Source: Streblospio benedicti (lineage: Eukaryota; Annelida; Polychaeta; Spionida; Spionidae). From it: a stretch of 64,000 bases of DNA. Position numbers and translations under genes: made by a program. Positions 44,101-56,200 of this stretch are shown here, piece after piece; the first letter of the stretch is position 1; each line of letters starts with the position of its first letter. The stretch is taken from positions 1,672,245-1,736,244 of the forward strand of contig CM032661.1 of the NCBI GenBank assembly GCA_019095985.1, read 5' to 3'. The notes beneath the pieces are model-generated. The model was not told the DNA's origin, did not search any database, and worked only from the letters and a program-made list of their open reading frames with translations.

Positions 44101-47100
44101 ATAACAGCACATAGTAAGAGGGAACAATCTAGAGATTAATTGGCGATATGTTTACTTAATCAAAAATTAAGTCTTAATGTACATATTTGCTCATGAACAT
44201 CAGTAACTATGACTTGGGCAAACTGTTAAATAGTGTTTGCAATCGGGGAGACATTTTACAGTATTCACAACTACATCTCATGACCTGCCAATAACTAGAG
44301 CAATCTTTAAACGTTGAAAGTAAACAGGTGAAAACGACCACCAAAACAAAAATTAGAATTTATTGTACTTATTTACTGAAGTTAGTTCTCTAGTGTCGTG
44401 AAATGATACAACATCGATTATATTTTCATTATATTTCGATTATATTTTGATAATCTGGTAAAATATTTCATATTTTTCTATAATATATGAACGAAATTAC
44501 AGAAGAATTTGATGACGTCGTAAACTGCCAAAAACTTGAGCACTTCCTCTATACTTTCAGCAACTACAATGTACACGTATAATATTTTTTATCAATGACT
44601 CAAGAACTACAAACCTTTGTGAAAAATATGATGTGCTCAGGGTGTGAATTTTATTTTCTCAATCATGGAACAACCGTGGACACAGCACCTTGTTGTGACA
44701 CTTAAAAATGCTGTTTGGAAAACAAAACAAAAAATAGACAATCAAAACAACGCTCATATTGCTTTCTCTGTAGCATTAAGTGTATACGTATTTGTCAATT
44801 AGGTTTTTATATGATGTTTTTTCTTAACCAAATGATGTTCCGGGCATTAAGTTTTCCCTGTTTGTAGCCTGGGTGCATCTGTGGCTGAGTGGATAGGGAG
44901 TTGTACTCGTGACCTGAAGGTCATGGGTTTGAATATCTGGGTGGAGTCTGGTTGTGGGATATGGGTGTTGAGCTAGATAGTTGCACCCAGCTCTGTGGCA
45001 CCACCTACACGTTTAATTAGGTGCATGTCATTTGGTTGAAAGAGTGAATGAATGATTTCCTGTGTAAAATGTTAAGTTGTGAGAGCAGAATATTTGGATC
45101 ACGACTATTAACCATTGCATTTACATTTATTTACATTTATAGCCTCAAGCCGGTTGCTGGACATGATCGTGCAGATTGATGACCTGGCCAATGCTACAAA
45201 CATAATAGGAGACACTGTGCTCCACACAATGGTACAGCGCGTCAATTCCCAGGAAGAAGCGGCTGTTCCGATCTTAGCCCATGTGCTCAGGTGAGAACTA
45301 GTAATAATATACCCTCAGGTGAAAACTCCTGTGCTCAAATGAAAGCTTACACAATGTTCTATAAAACACATACATGTACATGTTCTCTGGTCAAAACTGG
45401 CAGAGAACTTGTGAATTATGGGCTCATACACAATGTACTCAGCAACAGGTGAATAGTCACACAATGTAAACATTATTTATGTTTTTGAGACTTGGGAGGC
45501 TACCAATAGTAAAAGTAAGCAAATTATGAAAAAAAACTACTTAATACAGAGTTTAAACAGTGAACTGCAAGTAGTCTCATGGTAAGAAGAAAGATATAGA
45601 TACAGTAAAACCTCCAATTAAGACCACCTCTCTATAATAAGACTACTTTTCACGGTCCCAAACCTTCACAAAGCTACCAGACTGAACCTCTGTATAGTGA
45701 CCACCTCTCCATTGAGACCACCTAACATGGTCCCAAAGGTGGTCCTAATAGAGAGGTTCTACTGTATTTACAAGGTATGAAAGGTTTTATTTGTTTCAGT
45801 TACAACCGTGTGAACCCTTTAACCTGTGACAGGCATGGTCACCTGGCCTCTGACTGTGCTCAATGTTTCATCACACGTATGATGCTCATTGAGGAAGAAG
45901 AGAAATGGCTCGCAAAAAAGCCAACAAGATCCGGTAATTTTTTTAGTGAAAATTCAAGAAGTTAGATTAATATATCTGGCTTCACAGATGGAGAAAAAAA
46001 TAATTAGATGATTTCCTATCGATGGCTATATTTTCAACAATGACAACAAACAACATCAAACTGTGAATGTGTAGACAATACATGTACATGGAGCACCACA
46101 CCAAATGCTTATTTTGACTATTAGGTTCAATTTTTAGTATATTGTATAATGATACACTCAGACATAATACATGATGGACAACTTAAGCACAGTAAAAATA
46201 AACGTAAAAACATGTAGAACTTCCATTCCTATTCACTCATGATTTCTAACATAATGCAAACCAAGTCCTGAGTCCCATCACATTTATAGATAAATGTTGC
46301 TATGTGTAATGGTAAAAATTCTGCCTTAGACCTGAAGCTTTGCAACATTTGACACATCACTTTTTCTAACTGACTCGGCTTTCTACGTAAACAGCCTCAG
46401 ATACGTAAAGCTAAATTCAATATTTGAAAGGCAGCATGCAGGTCTTTATGCTGCAGTAGGAAATTTGGTTTAGCTGTTATATAGTATATATTCCTGAGAT
46501 ATATTCTACCATTTTATAAGATATTGTATGTGTATGTCTGTGAAAATTTCTTTACAGATTCAGGGACTGAAAAAATTCTCGTTTGAGTTTGTAAAGATTG
46601 TACTATATGTACATGTAGGTGGACCCCTTGAAAACATGGATTCCTCTCTAAAATCACCATTTCAGGCATTTATTCAAGCGTGGATGTTTATTCAGAATTT
46701 TATGGTATTTGATATTTGTAAAACTTTCAATGTTGTTGCCGGCCAATAATTATTTGAAAGTTATAGGTAGGGATGGAGTGAAGCTTCATTTGCTTACATC
46801 TTACCTTCAAAAGTTATTTCTACAACTGAACCATTAGGATCATACTAACTTACTGCATTTTGCACCCATGCAAAGTTATATGAATGCAACGATTCATCAT
46901 AAAACTATTGTCGTGTCGGAAGTATATGTCGCTATAACCCAAGGCAACTGCATCAATAGAATTCTTTTGGAAGGTGACTTTGAAACGATTTTTTATTATT
47001 TAATAGAATGAATTTCATTATCAATTTTCTAAAAGCTCCTTTCAAAAGACATGTTTTTGAACTCACGTCCATTGATGCAGTTGCCTTTGGTTATAACTTC

Positions 47101-49526
47101 CTCATACAAACGTTTGAACTCGAATATTTAATACATTTGTACACATTGTTTTGAAACATGTATATCATCATCTGGCAGTGAAATCAAGAAATACAATTTG
47201 CAACAAGAATCTGAGTAGTTTTCTCTATTGTCTATTTCATTTTGCAACTTTTGTTGCAGACTTATCAATGATCAATCAATGTTTTGTCCGGTAAGCTGTC
47301 CCAATACAAAGGTTCGAAGGCTAAAGTTCACCAATCTCTAGTTAAAAGCCTAATATAAAAACTGTGACATGTATCACTGGTCAAGTTATGATAGTTGAAT
47401 TCTAATCTTTGTATTAAAACTTTTGTTTTCAGATCAGAAAACATGTGATGAAGAGGCTAGTAAAAAGAAACGAACCAAAGCATCGAATTTGCCTGACCAA
47501 TGCCCAAAAAATGTTACAGGCAGTCCGACCGAAAAACACAGGTGTGTTTGTAGGATACACCATAAACAATTTGAATAAATGTCAATTTATATTGGCAATT
47601 GTAGTGTATTATCTTTTATTGTTCTTATTTTCTTTAATCTCAAATCTTGAATTTTGACTATTTATACAAGATTTTACTGAAGTCGCTTTGGCTCTCTAGA
47701 ATAAAACCAGACCTGCTATGCATTTCATGATATTTTAGAGCCTATGTCAGCAGTAGAACTTTTGCATATATTATTGAATTTATTTTTGCTAAAGTTATGT
47801 TATGTTGTGTGAGGTAAATCCAAATGCTTCAATTAAAATTTAATCAATTTTGAATGAATTTAAACGCTTTTCAAACGCTACAGGTTTCTTTTCAAACATA
47901 CAAAATTTAAAACAACATTGTTTAGATTTAATACTTCACTGTACCAGACATAAATATTGTTAAGTAATTATGATTTGATGACTTCCAGTATGTAGCAGCT
48001 TGAAAGTGAAAGTTACAAACAATATGAGATCAAGTTTTTTGTGCCGAACATGGAAATTACTCTCTCAGTTTGCTTTTTTATTGAGCTAATATATTTCTGA
48101 ATATTTACAACTATCTAGAGCCATGTTATGGCTTTCATATTGCAAAATATGGATTTGTCAGAGTATCTAAATTCCTGTCATTTTCATCATGTGTACAGTA
48201 TTAAAATATACAAATTAAACAAAATAATATGAAAATGAGGAGGAAGTTCCACATTTAGTCAAATTCTGCATGCATTTCCAAATACAGTAATCATTTGTGG
48301 TCATTTTTTATATGGGTAGTACTTTAGAAAATACCATTCCAAGCCATATTGCTGGATATGAGCTGATAGGAGATTGATGCATAAGTCACAAACTTGGTAC
48401 ATGTCCGGCATCGGTGGAGCTCTGTGGATTTTTTTGGTCGTTACCGAGTTCCCTTCATCGGCGGTATAGCTTGGTGACGTGAACGGGCTATGAAACAAAC
48501 ACCGGCCGATGTCTGTATGGTGACTGTTCGAAAAGCGCTGTTTTGTTCGACTGACAAGCCAACAACTACCGGCCAGTGATCGGGCGAATATCCACTAATG
48601 CTAAATTACAGGTAGCGGCCAATCTCTAATGTGCTCTGCAATCACCGGCCGACCATCGGCAGACAGCTAGTCAATATCCCATCATTCATTGGTGATACAT
48701 TAGTTGCAGGAATTGTGTTGTTGCATGACGGGCCACGGCTGATAGTCGGCCGTACACTGGCCGAGGCGTATTTCGATGAAGTAAGGTTGTGACTCCGATT
48801 GGGGAGCTCGGTGAAAGCACGGCAAATTTTAACTGCGAAGTTAAATTTCCCCGAGCTGCCACCGATGCGGTGTTTAGTACCAAACGCTGGCCGGTGATCG
48901 GAGGAGCTTGGCCGGTACTCGGTGATAATGGCATCGGTGGTGCATCGGAACCTATTCGTCCGAGTTTTGTGACTTAGATTTAATGAAGGCATATACTTGG
49001 CAGGTAAAATGAAGAAAACATCGCCGTTTGAGGGCCCTTGCAATTTGTGCCAACTATACCTTAAGGAGGCAAAGGATCACGTCAGTGATTTGAACTATCC
49101 CAAAGTACGTGTCTTTATTTTGCTAATATTTCATCATTACTAGTTTAATGTACCGTCATTAAGAAGATTTTACCTTCATTTTTTTTTATCTATAAATCCC
49201 TATGATTATGAAAATCATTAAAACCAAAATGTTCAAGCGCAGAAAGTAATAGATTCAGGAAAGAGAAAAGAAATAAAAAAAATTTGGCAGTATCAGAAAT
49301 AAGAATATATCACGTCTCATTATGCATTATATTTGTGGTTTCGGTACTATAGTATTTTAATTCAAATGTCATATTTCTTCAAACGTTGTATTTTTATGAC
49401 AGGCGATTGAGGTATCGGTGTCCATTATAACAACCAAGCATGATACCGACGTTCACCGACAGATTTCTGAAAAAGCCAAAGATATACTGAACACATCCAA
49501 GATTATACAGCTTGCAGTGGAGAAAG
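35141..49526 (+). CDS. TRANK1: TRANK1-like protein, TPR/ankyrin N-terminal half (17 exons)
   Basis: Exons: 35141-35281, 35587-35697, 36812-36971, 37100-37256, 37778-37941, 39091-39217, 39719-39865, 41195-41307, 42084-42233, 42421-42568, 42682-42911, 43318-43432, 45143-45290, 45800-45933, 47433-47541, 49004-49104, 49403-49526; about 790 residues. ATG 35141 (AGG-ATG-G context) opens a TPR region (YQREVGNNFVKAGNYQLAL, then LSNRSLVYNKLGLRDKAI, then HWRLAQCF), then ankyrin-like exons (QPPLHAALIV; LLLNHGVDPL), a second TPR set (LLLKRREYQDAVEGYSEAI; YHDRAYCYTKLGKLDSAYKDAL) and more ankyrin units (GDTPMHAAV; GDTVLHTMV). This is the TPR/ankyrin architecture of TRANK1. Exon 3 uses a GC donor. Exon 6 has one base too many (near 39140-39160). 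Exons 15 and 16 join in frame only with a weak donor (GTGTTT), so a small exon may be missing. The last exon ends in phase 1 before the N gap. Confidence 0.8.
36675..36785. mobile_element. Degenerate pogo-like MITE remnant
   Basis: AAAGAGGTGGTCTCTTTATAGAGATGGTC and CTTTTCATAAAGGCTTGGAGCC-type sequence match the body of the 162 bp MITE, but the ends are eroded. It lies within about 30 bp of TRANK1 exon 3. Confidence 0.5.
38424..38532. repeat. 108 bp direct repeat, copy A, in TRANK1 intron
   Basis: ACACATTCAAAAGAAATGGC through AATGGTAAAATATTTTTTT is almost identical to 38859-38966, differing by one base. Confidence 0.85.
38859..38966. repeat. 108 bp direct repeat, copy B, in TRANK1 intron
   Basis: Partner of 38424-38532, separated by about 326 bp of unrelated AT-rich sequence. 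The near-identity means a recent duplication. Confidence 0.85.
40199..40440 (+). other. Candidate alternative (terminal or cassette) exon in TRANK1-like gene
   Basis: An open stretch between exons 7 and 8 encodes GHEINDGSTCSEGHPCEGVD and continues to RPDPIRPTIDL-stop at 40438-40440. With an acceptor at CATTCAAG it joins exon 7 in phase 1 and would end the protein early. A GTGCAT donor after GCTATACAAG would instead make it a phase 1-1 cassette. The composition looks protein-like, but I recognise no family, and exon 7 also splices cleanly to 41195. Confidence 0.3.
43861..43985 (-). mobile_element. tRNA-derived SINE, reverse orientation
   Basis: On the minus strand the sequence reads GGCTGAACGG (A-box-like, 43964-43975) then GGTTTGATTCTC (B-box-like, 43920-43931) and GGGTGTTGAGCAAACTC. 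The order and the downstream GGGTGTTGAGC match the SINE at 44876. Confidence 0.6.
44876..45062 (+). mobile_element. tRNA-derived SINE
   Basis: GTGGCTGAGTGGATAGG fits an RNA polymerase III A box. About 35 bp downstream, GGTCATGGGTTTGAATATC fits a B box. A non-tRNA body with GGGTGTTGAGCTAGATAG follows, and the element fades near an AATGAATGA tail. It is a Ser/Leu-tRNA-like SINE head in TRANK1 intron 12, inverted relative to the copy 900 bp upstream. Confidence 0.7.
45603..45764. mobile_element. pogo/Tigger-like MITE, 162 bp, TA target duplication
   Basis: Starts CAGTAAAACCTCCAATTAAG and ends TAGAGAGGTTCTACTG, flanked by TA at 45601-45602 and 45765-45766. It is the same length as the copy at 26694-26855 and has a similar body. 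It lies 35 bp before the acceptor of the exon at 45800. Confidence 0.8.
48384..48974. mobile_element. 591 bp TIR element (non-autonomous DNA transposon)
   Basis: The ends AGTCACAAAC and GTTTTGTGACT are inverted and flanked by TA (48382-48383, 48975-48976). Similarity continues inward through GGCATCGGTGGAGC and its inverted match. The interior is unusually GC-rich for the intron, with repeated CGGCCGGTGATCGG-like motifs. No transposase. It stops only 29 bp before the exon at 49004. Confidence 0.7.
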
Positions 49527-50045
49527 GTATAATTACAAACATGCTCGATTCTATATGTATGTAAAAACATCTTTTCATTCTAAATCACAGAAAGATTCCA
49601 TACATGTATAAGCTTCTCTATTGTGTATTGGATTCATGGGAAATTTTTTAAAAACAACTTATTTAAATGAAAGAAAACAAATGCACAATCAATGCCTTTA
49701 TTTTGATGTACCGGTAATATCCATACAAACTGATGACAAAGTCTCTGCTGTATGCTTTACATGTACATGTACAGAGAGGGTGGCCAAGTGAAGATGGCAT
49801 GTCATTTTTCCCCTTGAAAATTATATCTTTGATGGCTTACATTCACACATTAATTACGATTATGTTCTGATTTCATAAAACTTTTACTCCCACTCCCTGT
49901 CAGCCCTTTAAAAAAAAAACATCTGTCAGTATCCATGATGGGAGATTAGAGTAGAGGATTATCCACAAGTTCCTGTAATAATAATTTTGTCATTTTGTGC
50001 TTATATTGCCAACACAACAGTGAAAGTAATACATTTATGACACTA

Positions 50046-50145
50046 NNNNNNNNNNNNNNNNNNNNNNNNNNNNNNNNNNNNNNNNNNNNNNNNNNNNNNN
50101 NNNNNNNNNNNNNNNNNNNNNNNNNNNNNNNNNNNNNNNNNNNNN
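50046..50145. other. Assembly gap of 100 N
   Basis: Exactly one hundred N, the conventional placeholder for a scaffold join of unknown length. Contig order and orientation across it are therefore not proven by sequence. Confidence 0.98.
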
Positions 50146-51858
50146 TATGGCAATGCTTATAGCCAGGGATTCCATGGGTCTTGATCATATAGTGATGTGG
50201 GACACACAGGCAGCTCTCAATATGCTGGATACTCCCAAGGATCACATGAGTATAACCATGATGGTGGAAACATGCCTGCATCACAACAATTAAAAGTCAA
50301 AGTAAGATTTCATATTCATTTTTTGCTCATTTGTTGCTTTTACCTTCAGTATTCTTCTCATTTAGTAATAGAAATCTAGAAAAAAGTACATTCTTTTTTG
50401 GTAACAGTGTCCATGTAATCGTTTTAAAAAATGGTCCAAAATGTTAGCACTTAAAAAACTTGCCATACTGAGTTAAAAGTAATCAAATAGCATCTGCAGA
50501 GAAGTGCAAGGGTCTATACAGTGAACATGTAATTCTTATAATTCTATATAGATTGTAATAATCATATTCTTTTTACTTTTTCAGACTGCCAAGTTCATTG
50601 GTTCACAAAGCCGTTCATGTTACAGTCCTTACTTAAAGAATCGTCAATCTCATAATAAGGTTCTCCCTCAACATGACAGTACCAATCATCTGCTCAATAA
50701 CGGAGCAATAGTTCCAGATGCCGGTATCATGCAGGCCAACAATGTTAACCAGTCCAGTGCATTGAATCAGGTGCCTTCAAACCATGATGCTTCTCTGCTT
50801 GTCCAATTCATCATGATGTTGAAGTCTCACCTGTTGAAACACGCTGATAAGATTAAGAGCGATGAGATAAGAAAGATGTATGATTGGTACAGTATGCACA
50901 TTGAATCAAAACGTCTTGCAGAAATAAGAAATTTTCCTGAAAACCTCAAAAATATCAAGAATAAGTATGATGAGCTGCATATTCTTCTCATTGAGTCAAT
51001 GGAGGACATGCTTCAAGATGACTCATGGACATTTGGGCAAGATGTGTTTATTTGGAACATCCTACAGAAAAAATGCCTGTCCACAGAGGTGAAAGATATA
51101 GTGGTAAAAATACCTCAGTATCTACCATTCAGTGTAGGAAGTCAAAAGCCTCAAGAAAGATTTAGTCATGGAAGATACATGTACCAAACACATGCAGGAT
51201 ACCAAATATTAGCCAAAAAGGTAACTTCTCCCAAAGATAACATGCTTGACAAAAGTGCGGTTGATACAATGCTTCATGCTAATGCTGATGGAAATAGCCA
51301 CCAGGCTGCGGCAATTATAAACTTGAAAAGCAATGAAAATGGAACTTTATATCCTAACAATGATGAAATGAAAATGTCACATACTCTCTTGACGAATGAA
51401 GGAAAGGAAAATCAACAAGACAAACCTACATGTAACATCATCACTGAAGAATATGCAGATGAAATAGCAGAATTTCTCGATGTGCTTTCTGCTCCAGTGA
51501 TGACAAACAAAATTGAAGATAATAATCAAAAAGCAAGTAATGTTGTTGGCAGCACTAACAATATAACTGGAAGGAAAAAAGCTAATAACCAAAGTCTTCC
51601 CAAAAGTGCTAAAGCTCTGATGCTTCGCTGGTATGAAGACCACAAAGATTGGCCATATCCAAAGGCAGCCGATCTGGCTCAAATGGCTCTTGATACTGGA
51701 CTTAAAGTGAACAAGTTAAAAAATGGTTCAATAACAGGCGGCAGCGAAAATTCATTAAGCCAGATAGAAGGGTGAAAGGAAAGAAGCCACAATATAATGA
51801 TGTTGAGAAAATAGCTAAACGTGAAATGGAATGCAGCAAGTCTTTACCCAATCCATAA
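50146..51858 (+). CDS. TALE-class homeobox protein, 3' exons (partial)
   Basis: Exon A begins in the gap or at the acceptor near 50209 and ends at 50301 (donor GTAAGA). It encodes GSSQYAGYSQGSHEYNH-type sequence, and TGA 50182-50184 is in frame if the exon starts in the gap. Exon B starts at 50585 and continues in phase 0. A long Asn/Ser/Lys-rich region leads to a homeodomain: PKSAKALMLRWYEDHKDWPY then PKAADLAQMALDTGLKVN in the main frame, and VKKWFNNRRQRKFIKPDRR in the frame reached if one base is missing at 51713-51715; that frame stops at 51858. WFNNRR is helix 3. The eleven-residue spacing from helix-1 Trp to PYP matches the three-residue TALE loop extension. It is a DNA-binding transcription factor, divergent from PBC, MEIS, IRX and TGIF, and possibly of the expanded spiralian TALE group (inference). 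Confidence 0.75.
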
Positions 51859-53245
51859 AGCTCTAAAGCATTGGGTTTGGGTGGTCATTATTAAAATTCA
51901 TGTACATGTATCATGAAGTTGACTCTTGCGTATCTACTTAGGTGCAAAATAGTCAAAACTATATGGAAATGTACAATAAGGGAACCTTTGTCTCAGAAGA
52001 GGTTTTACCAATCTCATATGAAAGTTGTGAACCTACATAAATTTGCAAATGATAAAATCGAAGCCACAGTATTCCTATCAAAGCTGAAATAGAATGAAAA
52101 CATTCTGTATCCATGTACAAAAAGTTCAAGCTGATTTGATTGACAGTTTTATTGAAATATTGCATGTTGAAGGAAGTGTAACGATCATCATTTTTTAATA
52201 TCCAGTAATCTTGACTGTGTAGTGAGAACAGTAAAATGCTCAATACAGCCATTATTCGAGATAATGAAGTGAAATGTGTTTATCATGTGTTTGGAGGAAA
52301 ATGAAGCTGACCTACATTGTGTGGATATAAAATAAAAAAAAAAATGTATGAGATAGGTAATATCAATATATACATGTAGAGGTTGTACTGTATTTGATTC
52401 AATGGAGCTTTTGGGAGAAGAAAGAATGACTTTTTATGTAAATGCTCATCAGATGCATTCAGCAGAAATCACCTTCTGCTGAGCTGAAGGATATACATGT
52501 AGATATTGCCAAATACATGTATATGTATATGCTGCTACATCGATTATGCATTGGTAAGGCGGGACAAAGTTTTGCCTACATGTATGTAAATTACATGTAC
52601 ATGTATCTGTTACAACCATCTTGATTGTTTTAAAAATGCCTGCTGATTCCATCAGTGAAATTTGTTTACTTATTTGGGATGAAATTTAAAAATTGTTAAA
52701 ACAAATATTGGTTGTAACTCATTAAACTGAATTTGAAATGTTTTAATTATGAGTAGAAGTGGTTTTGTTTTTGCAATAAATGAATAGACAAATAGATATT
52801 TGTTTATTTTTTCTGCTATCAGCATGTTGTAGTACAGTTTATACTGTGAAATATCATGTATTATAACTTTGCATTATTAATGCTCTATGTTTGAAATGAA
52901 AGAAATTTGAATAGAAATACTAATTATGAAATATATTATAGAGTAAATATACATTAAAAATTTTGCCATGCCAACCATTGGTATCTCACAGCTGTTTATC
53001 CCAAACTCTGATAAGTATCATTATTTGATTAATTAAAAAAGTCTATTTCCTGAATAGGACGGACACTTTTGTGTTGAAATGAAATAATCTTTAAATAAAT
53101 CATAAATCAAATTATTCTTAATAATAGATAGAAGGACATTTTCTTAATGGAATAAACCATGACAGCTATATTTCTCATTATCAAGGAAGCCTTTCCAAAT
53201 GGTTAAAAAAACATTGGCAGTGTGAGTCTTGACCGTTACACTTAC
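51859..53245. other. 3' flank of the homeobox gene; no further TRANK1 exon seen
   Basis: AT-rich sequence with ACATGTACATGT words and a possible poly(A) signal (AATAAA at 52331). I looked on the minus strand for the next phase 1 TRANK1 exon and found none, although the minus-strand gene needs further exons for the rest of its helicase-like domain. Confidence 0.4.
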
Positions 53246-56200
53246 CTTTAACATGCCTGGCTACCCGCCCTTCTGCGTTATACTCAAAGAAACGTTGCCC
53301 TGGTAAGGAGGCATCCAGAAGCAAGAGAAACTGCTGAGAGTTAATAAACAGGGGGAATATTGCCTCATGCGCCTCCTACAACCAGAATAAATGCATTTAA
53401 TATGTCATATATACACATAAATTGGCTTTGGATCATGTTTTTACCCCGACAGTTCATAGGGTTTAGTAATAACATACTCGTTCAGTGACAAAAAGAGGAA
53501 TAGAGGCCCATAACTTAATTTCTTGAACAACAAACTGAAGACATTCTAAATATTCATGTAACAATATTTTCAAAATCATTACTGTTTATTCATTACACAA
53601 ATCTAGTTGTCATCTGTAACAGCTCATGAAAACATATACATTACAATGGCTGGATTTACTAACAGAAAAATACAAACATACAAAAAACAAAAACAACGCA
53701 CAAACAATCTAGGGACCGTTCAATATTTATGAGGAGGTAGGTGGGTGGAGGATTTTCTGAATATTTCTGTACAAAGTCGGAGACCCCCCCCCCCAGTCTT
53801 TTTTCATGTACAAAGTTGATGGGTCTGCCCTTAATTTCCATGTACAAAGTTGGCAGCCCCGCCTTAATTTCCTTCGGCCCCCTCCTCATAAATATTGAAC
53901 TGTCCCCTAGCTAGAGAGAAGCTGCTGACCTGTAATCTATTGGGTAAGGGTCGGTCCTCCACCTCCACATGCAACTTAGCTGCATCATGCGCGTGGCTCA
54001 ACTCTCGGAATGTCTTCTGCACTTCAGTGCACAGTACGGGGTTCTTGGTGATGAAGATCTGGTGGAGATGATCATACTGGACTTCAGCGTCCGTGCAGTT
54101 GTCATTGTCTTCCTCCACGTCAGAGTCGCACACAGCACACGACTCATTGTCATCACTCACACTTGCACTTGCTGAGTTTTCCTCCTGGTTGGGTAAATGA
54201 TAAAGTGCATCGTTGCAATGTGCTGTTCAATACTTACTTCAATTGCAGTTTTCTAACTATTCTTATGGACCAAATTGATGATAACCATTATGAATCGATT
54301 ATTTATTTATCAAGAAAACATTTTCAAAAATGTTTTGCTATTATCATATCTAATTTACAGCAAAATAAACAAATTGCATTTTAGGTTTTCATGGTTGCTC
54401 GATCAATATACAAACTATAATGGTAAAACTAACACTTTGCTGGCCACTAATACATAAATGAAAATATTCTTGCATTCATTTAAATGAGTATTTAACATTG
54501 ATAAATTTCAGGATATAATCAGCTAAATTGTGAAAGTCAAAGACAAATTTACTTTTCACCTCATCAATATCATCACTAGGCTCCGCACTCGGCTCTTCAT
54601 CATTTTTATCCAAAAAGTTTATTTTTCTTGGCAACAGTGGTGCATCAGCTTTTGTGGCTGTCTCCCAGTAACGGATAAAGGAAGACCAGAGTCTGTACAA
54701 ACAGCACGTCGTCTTTCCAGTGCCACTGCGTCCAAGCAAGATCAAAGAGCACTGTGGATTTGGTCGCAGATGGATGATGGCATGCTCCAGTTCAGTCACA
54801 CGGAATGGAAAGTCAACCTGAACCAATGAAACCCACAAATTAAATGTAAATATGGTGATTTAGAGTCGTGATCCAAGTATTGCTCTCACGACTTTACATT
54901 TGACACCAGGTCATTGAAAAACGTATTGATGAATTGATCAATTCTCAAATACTCACATAAATTAGAAGGCTTCAATTCTGCCACAGGAAAATCCATTATT
55001 TTATACACATACATCGTAAGTGTTGGAATTTGTGGACTTACTTTTGCATCGTGCTGATTAAGAATGCTATTGACTAGAGCTGTGGAGAATGTGTAAAACT
55101 TCATGATGTGAAACTCTGTTTCTTTGGCACTTGCAGGAGGGAAAAAATCAGCAGACGGGGGTGGGGGCGGATCTTCTTCTGCCTTGAAAAATATAGACAA
55201 ATTGTACAAATTCTCTGATCCATTTCATTTGATTTAGTAACAACATCATATAACATATTCATTGTTGGCTACAGAAACAATGTATCACAATACAGAACTT
55301 TAAATTACAAACCAACTGAGTGTCATTTAGACACATCATATTAAAATGAACAAATGATCCTACTATTTGTAACTTGTAAAACTCAAGTTGAAACGCAATA
55401 CCCAAATAAAGACCCCTAAACATGCGTCAGCTTTTGAAATATGACAATTCAATACAGATAGCTTGCAATAAGCTAGCTTGTACACAGTACATAAATGCGA
55501 AAATCTTTTTCATTCTAAAACAATATTTACAACTTGCAATCAAATTTTACCTCAGTGAAGAGCATAGGGACTCTCTTTGTGACGGAGGAACTAAAGGTCT
55601 TCCTCTCGATCCCCTTTAACTTTTTGCGTATTATGCAGTCCTGCCCTCTCTTGTGGGATTTTGAAATGCGGTCAATGGCTGAACTGAGGTGGTCATGGGA
55701 TAGAACGACATCCCAAACACGAATCATCTCAGTGTAGATACGTCCTCCTACATTACCATATTTAAAAACACATTTGATAAATTGTCAAAAAATATATCAT
55801 TAATTAATGCATAAAACTCATGCTCACTACATCATATTTTCATAAAGATGCCAATGCAATGTTAACACTTCAAAATAATCAATATGGCTTACACATATGA
55901 AGAGAAATCACTTTTTGTCAAGTTCTGAAACAACCCTCCACCCCCCAAAAAATACACTTCCAAAGTAAAATAAACAAAATAAACAAAACCTTTGACGCCA
56001 GAGGCAAAATCTGTTTCTAAAACAACCCAATATGTCCAAAAAATACACTTCCAAAGCACAATAACAACTTTCAAGACCTTTGACGCCTGAGTCAGAATCT
56101 GTTTCTAAAACAACCCAATATGTACAAAAAATACACTTCCAAAGCACAATAAAAAAAATATACAAAACCTTTGACGCCGGAGTCGCCGTCTGTCTCGAGT

